Shown here piece by piece: positions 53,825-61,028 of a stretch of DNA of 64,000 nt. Both the position numbers and the translations under genes were made by a program. The notes beneath the pieces are model-generated. The model searched no databases. It saw only the letters and a program-made list of their open reading frames with translations, and had not been told where the DNA came from. How positions within the stretch are numbered: position 1 is the first letter of the stretch; every line of letters starts with the position of its first letter. The stretch comes from an uncultured Woeseiaceae bacterium. Lineage in GTDB: Bacteria; Pseudomonadota; Gammaproteobacteria; Steroidobacterales; Woeseiaceae. The DNA is taken from contig CABXCS010000001.1 in assembly GCA_902510755.1 (NCBI GenBank), positions 168,573-232,572 on the forward strand, read 5' to 3'.

Positions 53825-54262
53825 TTAAGTAACTAACGAAACGTTATCCCCGATTGCAATTTTTCCCCCTTGGATTACATTGCAACACACACCACCCCGC
53901 CAATCTGGCATCAAGGTTCTTGTCAGTCCCATATGCTGTTCATCCATCCTGGAGCATGGGTCTGTCTGTCTCGTCACTTCCAGTAATATCTCACCTATCT
54001 CGATTCTATATCCCGAAGTTTGAGGTAATTCAATTCCCTCAACTAATATATTTGCTCGCCTTACTGTCCATGGAAGTTCCACCTTTAAATCCTGACAAAC
54101 CGCTCGCCAAGCTTCTGCTGCAAGAAGTGTTACCTGTCGCTTTAATGTACCGCCTCTAATATCACCATCTATACCTGTCTTGATATCTACATTCGCAGCT
54201 TTTATTAGCTCCATTGGTGCACGTATTTTTCCTCTTATGGCTATTTCTTTAATTTTTCCCAT
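53825..54262 (-). CDS. MOSC domain-containing protein
   Basis: A 145-residue stand-alone MOSC protein. The family is thought to carry sulfur from a conserved cysteine to molybdenum-cofactor or other targets, and includes YiiM-like proteins. Visible marks are RQVTLLAAEAWRAVC, PWTVRRANILVEGIELP, and the cysteine-bearing RQTDPCSRMD with WRGGVCCNV near the end. The ATG at 54260-54262 follows AGGAG at good spacing, so I reject the TTG 21 bases upstream. No molybdoenzyme is encoded nearby. Confidence 0.85.
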   Translation of the reverse strand: MGKIKEIAIRGKIRAPMELIKAANVDIKTGIDGDIRGGTLKRQVTLLAAEAWRAVCQDLKVELPWTVRRANILVEGIELPQTSGYRIEIGEILLEVTRQTDPCSRMDEQHMGLTRTLMPDWRGGVCCNVIQGGKIAIGDNVSLVT

Positions 54263-54320
54263 CAAATCACTCCTACTCAACACTAGTGAATATTAAGAAA
54301 ACAATGATAAGCTATAATCC

Positions 54321-55214
54321 ATGGAATTTCTAAGAACACCGGACCAAAGATTTAAAAATCTTAAGGATTACCCCTACGAACCCAATTATATAACTATTGA
54401 TGGTCTCCGAATGCATTATGTGCAAGAGGGTCCAATAAGTGCCCCAACCATTCTACTTTTGCATGGGGAGCCCACCTGGTCCTACCTTTATCGTGACATG
54501 ATTCGCTTACTTGCTAATGAAGGTTTTAATGTTATAGCGCCAGATCTCATTGGTTTCGGAAAATCAGATAAGCCAATACTTGCTAGCGCTTATTCTTATG
54601 CTGGTCATCTTGATTGGCTTAGCAAATTCATCAACATACTTGAATTAAAAGAGTTGACCATGTTCTGTCAAGATTGGGGTTCACTTATAGGACTTCGTCT
54701 CGCAATAGAGGAACCTCATCGATTTGCAAGAATTATTCTTTCTAATGGAGGATTACCAACAGGTCACGAAAAAATACCCAAAGCATTTAATTATTGGCGT
54801 TTATTTGCACAATACAGTCCATGGTTCCCAATTGGCAAAATCGTTCAATCCGCCTGTATAAAAACTCTGGATAAAGAAACTATCCATGCATATAACGCCC
54901 CTTTTCCCTCCAGAAAATATAAAATTGGGGCAAGAATTTTTCCTAATCTGGTACCAATCTCACCAAATGATCCAGAATCACAAAATAATAGAAATGCATG
55001 GCACGGCTTTAAATCCTGGAAAAAACCGTTCCTTACCTTATTTAGTAATCGTGATCCTATTACCCGTGGTGGAGAAAAATACTTTCAGAGAAGTATTCCT
55101 GGTTGCAAGAATCAGAATCATCAAATTATTAAAAATGCTGGGCATTTTGTGCAAGAAGAAAAAAGTAATGAATTATCAGAAGCGATAATTGATTTTATCC
55201 GTCATATCGATTAA
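54321..55214 (+). CDS. Haloalkane dehalogenase, alpha/beta-hydrolase family
   Basis: Hydrolyses carbon-halogen bonds of haloalkanes in the cytoplasm. The 297-residue protein has the whole DhlA-type catalytic set: HGEPTWSYLYR (Glu50 as oxyanion partner), nucleophile Asp118 and halide-binding Trp119 in CQDWGS, acid Asp245 in SNRDPITRGG, and His275 in NAGHFVQEE. The cap domain (about 150-210) contains Trp159 and Trp168, either of which could be the second halide contact. Similarity to the DhlA/DhmA branch is good; activity is still inferred. It stands alone between the MOSC and ferredoxin genes. Confidence 0.87.
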   Translation: MEFLRTPDQRFKNLKDYPYEPNYITIDGLRMHYVQEGPISAPTILLLHGEPTWSYLYRDMIRLLANEGFNVIAPDLIGFGKSDKPILASAYSYAGHLDWLSKFINILELKELTMFCQDWGSLIGLRLAIEEPHRFARIILSNGGLPTGHEKIPKAFNYWRLFAQYSPWFPIGKIVQSACIKTLDKETIHAYNAPFPSRKYKIGARIFPNLVPISPNDPESQNNRNAWHGFKSWKKPFLTLFSNRDPITRGGEKYFQRSIPGCKNQNHQIIKNAGHFVQEEKSNELSEAIIDFIRHID

Positions 55215-55228
55215 GCAATTGAGGATAA

Positions 55229-55552
55229 TTATTTTTCCAGATACTCTAATTTATTCTTAACATCAACCCAATCATCAGCATCTGCTGGTGCAGCTTTTAT
55301 TTCGACAATTACTGGCCATTTTGCAGACAGCTCTGTATTGATTTGGAGGAATTTTTGCTGATCTTCACTTAATTCATCTTCTGATAAAATTGCATCAACA
55401 GGACACTCTGGCTCGCACAAAGTGCAATCTATACATTCATCTGGATCAATAACCAACATATTAGGACCCTCATGAAAACAATCCACAGGGCAAACTTCAA
55501 CGCAATCAGTATATTTGCATTTAATGCAGGCTTCAGTTACTACAAAAGTCAT
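55229..55552 (-). CDS. fdxA: 7Fe ferredoxin FdxA
   Basis: Electron carrier with one [3Fe-4S] and one [4Fe-4S] cluster. The 107-residue length is exactly that of the FdxA family. It begins [22 protein letters not shown], with the spaced cysteines of the first cluster site, then [12 protein letters not shown] for the second, and ends with a long acidic tail. I use the ATG at 55550-55552; a longer frame extends 45 bases upstream without family support. It converges on the haloalkane dehalogenase gene, 14 bases apart. Confidence 0.95.
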   Translation of the reverse strand: MTFVVTEACIKCKYTDCVEVCPVDCFHEGPNMLVIDPDECIDCTLCEPECPVDAILSEDELSEDQQKFLQINTELSAKWPVIVEIKAAPADADDWVDVKNKLEYLEK

Positions 55553-55719
55553 AAATTTATTCTCTTTAAATAATTTCTTGCTAAGTGTAGACAGCAAAGA
55601 AATATTATACAGTGCCTATTGGTTAATTTGTATCCTTGGAGTGCTGGAAACAGGTATTGTATTTGTAGTGATCTTTAACCTGACCCATTAGTTTTTTATA
55701 ACTCAAAGACTTTATAGAG

Positions 55720-56559
55720 TTAGTTAGTCATCTTCCATCGATCATTATGATTTCGGGCAAGGTTATCTTCGCTTAATTTTATTAAGTGAGCTAATAATGA
55801 TCTCTCAGCTAGTGGATGTATAGATTCATGCACGTCGCTATATGCCAGTTTAACCAAATCACTTAATTTTGAATTAGGGCTTGCCTTGAGTGCTTTTAAA
55901 ACTTTTCTTTCCCTTTTAAAGCGATGCTCAATAATCCAATCTATTACCTCATATGGATTATTAATAATTGCTCCATGACCTGGTGCTACTGCATTAATGG
56001 TTTTTTTATTAAGTTTATACATTGAATTTAGATACTCTCCCATACTGCCATCTGGAGGATTTATAACTACAGTAGAGCCCTCCATTATATGATCTCCAGT
56101 GAATAACCATTTATGCTGAGTATCCAAATAACAAAGATGATTTGAGGCATGTCCAGGAGTATGTATTACGGTTAACTCAAATTCTTTTGTTGTTAGTAAA
56201 TCACCCTCCTTCAGAACTCGGTCTGGAGAAAATGTCATATCTTGATGTCCATCCAGCGGGGGGGAGATCCCCAGAATTTCAGCACCAGTAGTTTCAGCTA
56301 TAGATAAAACCGCTGGCGAATGATCTTGATGAGTATGAGTCGCCAGTATCCAGGAGATATTGCCATGTGTAAATTCCAAAATATTTTGTATATGCCGGTC
56401 TATTTCTGGTCCTGGGTCAATTATGGCGAACTCCTTCTCCCCTAAAATATAAGTATTTGTTCCTGGTCCCGTCATCAAACCAGCATTTGGTGCTGTTAAA
56501 CGACATATCCCTAGTTTCAAATGATGGATTTCCCCCGCTTTTGGTAAAATTTTTCTCAT
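55720..56559 (-). CDS. Metallo-beta-lactamase-fold hydrolase, LACTB2-like
   Basis: A 279-residue protein with the MBL metal site ATHTHQDHSPA (HxHxDH) at about residues 97-107, HTPGHASNHLCY with the third histidine, and GDHIMEGST with the bridging aspartate. The C-terminal WIIEHRFKRERKVLKAL region is the winged-helix-like tail seen in LACTB2 and related proteins, which are RNases or thioester hydrolases. Its ATG is one base after the stop of the Nudix gene, so translation is coupled. The two products probably act in one process, possibly CoA-ester or nucleotide turnover. Confidence 0.85.
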   Translation of the reverse strand: MRKILPKAGEIHHLKLGICRLTAPNAGLMTGPGTNTYILGEKEFAIIDPGPEIDRHIQNILEFTHGNISWILATHTHQDHSPAVLSIAETTGAEILGISPPLDGHQDMTFSPDRVLKEGDLLTTKEFELTVIHTPGHASNHLCYLDTQHKWLFTGDHIMEGSTVVINPPDGSMGEYLNSMYKLNKKTINAVAPGHGAIINNPYEVIDWIIEHRFKRERKVLKALKASPNSKLSDLVKLAYSDVHESIHPLAERSLLAHLIKLSEDNLARNHNDRWKMTN

Positions 56560-56560
56560 A

Positions 56561-57310
56561 TTAAATTTCTTGCCTCTCAGTTTCGGTAAGCTCAGGAAAG
56601 TAGCATGGTACCCCCAAAATAGATCTATTTTTTGCCCACTCAAGAATCTCATTAACACGACCAAATCTTCTGATCTGCATCAGGGTGATTGCTGTTGGAT
56701 AAGGAATGTTGATTTCTTTTTTTCTTCTGGCAATCAAGGCCTCTTTAGCAGTTATCCAGCAACTGTCAATTAACTCCTTGCCACAATGAGAGGCTTCTTG
56801 TTTAACTGGTATTTCGGTAATAAAAAAACGTGTGGTATACCTCCTCGACAAATACAAAGGGGTTACCCAATAAGAAAAATAAATTAGTTTTTTGTGATCA
56901 AGATGAAGACTGTTATCCTTTAAGAAGTCATTCCAACAGAGTGCCTTTGAATATATTAAATCACGATATTGTTTTAGATTTAGGTGCTCTGGAAACTGCC
57001 TTTTATTATTTAGCACAAGGAGTATTCCTGCCTCTTCGAATAGTTCTCGGATTGCCGCACTAAAATATTCATATCCACCAGTTTTTAAATTTAGGTAATC
57101 ATTAATTATTCTATTTTCTTTGTCGCTAATATTGCTTTCAAAATTCTTATCAACTGGATCAATACCACCTCCAGGAAAAACATAGCTCGCACCGAAAGCT
57201 GCATTTTTTTTTCGTAAAGCCAAAAAGACTTCTGGCCCATTGAGAGCATCACGAACCAAAACGACTGTTGCTGATGGAATTGGCTCTATTTGTTTAGCTG
57301 TAATATGCAT
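56561..57310 (-). CDS. Nudix hydrolase with interrupted Nudix box, NUDT19-like
   Basis: A 249-residue Nudix protein. The Nudix box is split: GGGIDPVDKNF, then an insertion of about 28 residues, then AAIRELFEEAGILL with the metal-binding glutamates. This layout is known from NUDT19-type (RP2) proteins, which hydrolyse CoA or other nucleotide diphosphates. The protein starts MHITAKQIEPIPSATVVLVRD. It is directly followed by, and coupled to, the MBL-fold gene. Substrate unproven. Confidence 0.82.
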   Translation of the reverse strand: MHITAKQIEPIPSATVVLVRDALNGPEVFLALRKKNAAFGASYVFPGGGIDPVDKNFESNISDKENRIINDYLNLKTGGYEYFSAAIRELFEEAGILLVLNNKRQFPEHLNLKQYRDLIYSKALCWNDFLKDNSLHLDHKKLIYFSYWVTPLYLSRRYTTRFFITEIPVKQEASHCGKELIDSCWITAKEALIARRKKEINIPYPTAITLMQIRRFGRVNEILEWAKNRSILGVPCYFPELTETERQEI

Positions 57311-57403
57311 AAATAATTATTTTTATTAATCTCAGAATAAACACTGCATTAATATTAACTTTCCATATAATGTGATGTTTTACAATAGTCATAAATCTTA
57401 ACT

Positions 57404-58279
57404 ATGCCAACTCCTTTTCTATTTGCTCTTGTCACCCTTATTTGGGGTTCATCCTGGATCGCGATCACCTATCAATATGGTGCTGTTTCAGAAGAATTAT
57501 CCGTTGCCTATCGATTCTTTATCGCCGCCATCTTTCTATTCTCTTATGCTCTGATAAAAAAAGAACAGCTTCGAATAAATTTATCACACTATCCAATGAT
57601 TATAATCATGGGAAGTTCCATGTTTTGTTTTAACTATCTCTTCACATATTATGGAATGAATTATGTTGCGAGCGGTCTAGCGGCGGTTTTGTTCGGTCTT
57701 ATTGTTATATTTAATGCCTTTTTTGAACGTGTCTTTTTCGGAAAAATAATTGAAAATAGAATTATCATGGCAACGATAATTGGTATATTGGGCATAATCT
57801 TAATGTTTTGGCCTGAGCTTCGTGATTTAAGCAATACAAGCAAATCACTTATTGGTGCCCTCTGGTTGTTTACCGCAGTTATTATTTCTTCACTGGGAAA
57901 TATTACGGCTGTTATTAATACCAATACAAACATCCCAATTGTTACTATCAATGCTCACGCTATGTTGTGTGGTTCTTTTTTATGTTTGATCCTGGCGCTT
58001 GTGATGAATAAGCCCATTACCTTTGAAATAACCTTTAGTTACATAACATCACTGCTATATCTCTCGATTGCCGCCTCAGCTATCACATTTGGTTGCTATC
58101 TTGAGCTAATTAAAAGAATTGGTTCCACCAGAACTGCCTATACCACTCTACTTTTTCCAGTTGTTGCACTTATAATATCTACGATTGTCGGTGAATATTC
58201 ATGGAATATATTTGCACTATTTGGAGTGGGATTAGTTTTTATTGGCACATGGCTGGCGCTGCCAAAAAAACAAACATAA
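57404..58279 (+). CDS. EamA/DMT-family membrane transporter
   Basis: Inner-membrane protein of 291 residues with ten hydrophobic segments in two repeated five-segment halves, the drug/metabolite transporter pattern. The first EamA repeat begins FALVTLIWGSSWIAITYQYG and the second near SLIGALWLFTAVIISSLGN. FPVVALIISTIVGEY near the end is typical. It probably exports a metabolite or amino acid; the substrate cannot be told. Divergent from the Nudix gene. Confidence 0.87.
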   Translation: MPTPFLFALVTLIWGSSWIAITYQYGAVSEELSVAYRFFIAAIFLFSYALIKKEQLRINLSHYPMIIIMGSSMFCFNYLFTYYGMNYVASGLAAVLFGLIVIFNAFFERVFFGKIIENRIIMATIIGILGIILMFWPELRDLSNTSKSLIGALWLFTAVIISSLGNITAVINTNTNIPIVTINAHAMLCGSFLCLILALVMNKPITFEITFSYITSLLYLSIAASAITFGCYLELIKRIGSTRTAYTTLLFPVVALIISTIVGEYSWNIFALFGVGLVFIGTWLALPKKQT

Positions 58280-58368
58280 CACTGAATACATGTTCAGTAA
58301 CATCAAGATACTTTTAAAATAGCGAAGCTAGGCTATACTCATCTATAAAAGTTTTATTAGAGTATGAA

Positions 58369-59763
58369 ATGCCAGAGTTAATTGAAAAAAAATTTTCCAA
58401 AAAAAAGTATCACTACTATTCTGTGCATTTTCTATTCGTATCTTTAATTATTTTCTGCACACTAGGGTTTTCGCAAGATCAAAATAATGAATTAAAGAAT
58501 CTGCAAACTATTTATTTAGATGCCGTAGCAGATGAAATGTTTGATGAAGCAGACCAATTAGCTAAGCAAATAGTTGAACAAACAATATCAACATATGGAA
58601 GTGAAAGTCATGAGGCAGCAGATGCGTTAATAAATCTAGCGGCAGCTCAGCATGGACAAGAAAACTATGAGTTAGCTGTTATGAATTATGGGTCAGCAAT
58701 AAAAATAATAGAACGTTTAGAAAATCAATTAGACAAAAATTTAATCAATCCACTCAGAGGTCTTGCCGAAACTCACCTAAAAATGAATAGAATGGATCTT
58801 GCTAGAGATAATTACACCAGAGCTATCCATATAAGCCATGTGAATGATGGGCCACATAATCTTGAACAACTCGAAAACCTCGAGTCACTGGCGAATGTCT
58901 ATGTTTCTGCTCAAGAACGAAAAAATGCAGCAGATATAGAAAAAAGAATTTATTATCTTCAATCCCGTAACGTAGATCCAAACTCTATCGAAATGATACC
59001 TGCATTAGAAACATTAGCACGCTCACAAAGAAAATCAGCCTTATTTGATAAGGAAAGAAAAACATGGCGAAAAATCATAACAATTACGCAAAAACAAAAA
59101 GGCAGAGACAGTATAGATTTAATTAAGCCATTAACTGAATTAGGTGAATCCTACCTCTTTGTCCATTATGCAGCCTCCTATTACGACGAACCTCCCACAG
59201 TGCAGAAAGGTGACTCATACCTGAAAAAAGCAATTCGAATAGCAAAAGATAGTCCAGATGCTTCTTGGCAAGATCTGGTTGAAACAAAAATTAACTTGGC
59301 AGACTATTACGTGATGAGCGATCGGGCAAATAGGTCATATAGTGTATACCGAGATGTTTGGGATCTATTATCTGAGGATGAATTAAAGCTTGAATTCAGA
59401 GCACTAGCTCTTGAGCAACCAGTTATCTTAGAAGATATACAACCACCGAAATTTTTTGAAGATACCTCAGTCACCTCCCTTGAGAAAGCTCCTCCAGGGT
59501 ACGAAAAAGCGCAAGTGACATTCAACTACAATGTCAGCAAAAGAGGTTTGGCCAGAAATATAAATCGAGCTTCCTTTAAACCGGATGGATTGGATTTCAT
59601 GCATAGTGTAATTGGGAAAGAAATAAGGAACTTAGTTTATCGACCTCTTTTCATAGATAGAGAACCAGTTATAGCTAAAAATGTTACTTTTATGCATGAG
59701 TTTTTTTATAAAAATAATTTAACAAACGATCAAGATTCCAATGAATTAAGATCTGAAAAATAA
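58369..59763 (+). CDS. TPR-repeat protein with TonB-like C-terminal domain
   Basis: A 464-residue exported or membrane-anchored protein. After about 17 polar residues there is one hydrophobic segment (VHFLFVSLIIFCTLGF). Helical repeats at about 60-330 include TPR-like units (EAADALINLAAAQHGQENYELAVMNY, NPLRGLAETHLKMNRMDLAR). The last 90 residues read KAQVTFNYNVSKRGLARNINRAS and VYRPLFIDREPVIAKNVTFMHEF, which resemble the TonB C-terminal fold used as an energy-transducing or periplasmic module. No exbB or exbD is nearby. Function unknown. Confidence 0.7.
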   Translation: MPELIEKKFSKKKYHYYSVHFLFVSLIIFCTLGFSQDQNNELKNLQTIYLDAVADEMFDEADQLAKQIVEQTISTYGSESHEAADALINLAAAQHGQENYELAVMNYGSAIKIIERLENQLDKNLINPLRGLAETHLKMNRMDLARDNYTRAIHISHVNDGPHNLEQLENLESLANVYVSAQERKNAADIEKRIYYLQSRNVDPNSIEMIPALETLARSQRKSALFDKERKTWRKIITITQKQKGRDSIDLIKPLTELGESYLFVHYAASYYDEPPTVQKGDSYLKKAIRIAKDSPDASWQDLVETKINLADYYVMSDRANRSYSVYRDVWDLLSEDELKLEFRALALEQPVILEDIQPPKFFEDTSVTSLEKAPPGYEKAQVTFNYNVSKRGLARNINRASFKPDGLDFMHSVIGKEIRNLVYRPLFIDREPVIAKNVTFMHEFFYKNNLTNDQDSNELRSEK

Positions 59764-59804
59764 TACAATAAAAAATTAATTTATCATTTACTGAGTATAT
59801 TTAA

Positions 59805-60395
59805 TTGGAAAATCACTTCGTTAATCAGAACCCAATTATAGGACCATTTCCGAAAGATACGGAGCAAGCTATATTTGGCATGGGTTGTTTTTGGGGTCCA
59901 GAAAGACATTTTTGGCAAATCCCAGGAGTGTTTTCAACAGCTGTAGGATATACCGGAGGGCAAAAAGAAAATCCAACCTATGAAGAAGTTTGCAGCGATA
60001 CAACAGGGCATGTTGAGGTGGTTATGATTATTTTTCATCCTAGAGAAATAACCTATAATGAGTTACTACAAACTTTCTGGGAATCCCATAATCCTACTCA
60101 AGGCATGCGACAACGAAGTGATGTTGGCTCTCAATATCGATCCGCTATATTTGTAAATTCTGATGAGCAATTAACGTTAGCAACAAGATCTTTAAATCAA
60201 TATCAAAGCAAGCTATCTAGTGCGGTTGCAAATGAATCGTCAGCTATAGAATCAAATGTTCTGGGTGATATAACTACTGAAATTAACGTGCTAGAAAAGT
60301 TTTATTATGCAGAAACATATCACCAACAATATCTTGCAAAAAATATAAACGGTTACTGCTCTATGAAAGGTACCGGCATCTCCTGCAGTATATAA
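59805..60395 (+). CDS. msrA: Peptide-methionine (S)-S-oxide reductase MsrA
   Basis: Repairs oxidised methionine. The 196-residue protein has the catalytic GCFWGPE with Cys28, YTGGQKENPTYEEVCSDTTGHVE, and ESHNPTQGMRQRSDVGSQYRS. C-terminal cysteines (GYCSMKG and ISCSI) can act in recycling. The frame opens with TTG at 59805 and no good ribosome-binding site; the next in-frame ATG falls within the catalytic region, so TTG or an unseen alternative is required. It lies 41 bases downstream of the TPR gene and 37 bases before folE. Confidence 0.93.
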   Translation: MENHFVNQNPIIGPFPKDTEQAIFGMGCFWGPERHFWQIPGVFSTAVGYTGGQKENPTYEEVCSDTTGHVEVVMIIFHPREITYNELLQTFWESHNPTQGMRQRSDVGSQYRSAIFVNSDEQLTLATRSLNQYQSKLSSAVANESSAIESNVLGDITTEINVLEKFYYAETYHQQYLAKNINGYCSMKGTGISCSI

Positions 60396-60432
60396 AATAT
60401 TCAAAGTCTCTTAATTTTAAACTAGGTGCTAT

Positions 60433-61026
60433 ATGGCAAAAAAAAATAGTAAACAATCAAAAAAACCAACCCAACAAAATGCTGAAGAGGCGGTTCGTAC
60501 TCTTCTTATGTGGGCAGGTGATAACCCTGATCGAGAAGGACTTCTTGATACTCCTGCACGAGTAGCACGGGCCTATAAAGACTGGTTTAAAGGCTATACA
60601 GAAGATCCCATCAAATATTTAGAGAGGACCTTTGAAGAGGTTGAGGGTTATGATGAAATGATCGTACTCAGAAATATTTCCTTTGAATCACACTGTGAGC
60701 ATCATATGGCTCCTATTATTGGGAAGGCTCATGTGGGTTATCTTCCAAACAATAAAGTGGTTGGTATAAGTAAACTTGCGAGAGTAGTCGAGACTTTTGC
60801 CCGAAGATTTCAAGTGCAAGAGAAAATGAATGCACAAATCGCCCATTGCATTCAAAATGTTCTGAAACCAAAAGGCTGTGCTGTGGTTATAGAAGCATCA
60901 CATCAATGTATGACCACAAGAGGTGTACATAAAACTGGTGTCTCTATGGTAACTAGTCAAATGTTAGGTACTTTTAGAAAAGATGCAAAAACTCGAACAG
61001 AATTCTTAGGGATGATAAAAGAATAG
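60433..61026 (+). CDS. folE: GTP cyclohydrolase I
   Basis: First enzyme of folate synthesis, converting GTP to dihydroneopterin triphosphate. The 197-residue protein has the zinc site Cys88 and His91 ([12 protein letters not shown]) and Cys159 ([11 protein letters not shown]), together with [18 protein letters not shown]. It is the zinc-dependent type IA enzyme. An AGGTG site precedes the ATG. It converges on ileS with two bases between the stop codons. With pabBC, folB, folK and the pteridine reductase, it gives the window most of the folate pathway. Confidence 0.96.
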   Translation: MAKKNSKQSKKPTQQNAEEAVRTLLMWAGDNPDREGLLDTPARVARAYKDWFKGYTEDPIKYLERTFEEVEGYDEMIVLRNISFESHCEHHMAPIIGKAHVGYLPNNKVVGISKLARVVETFARRFQVQEKMNAQIAHCIQNVLKPKGCAVVIEASHQCMTTRGVHKTGVSMVTSQMLGTFRKDAKTRTEFLGMIKE

Positions 61027-61028
61027 TT

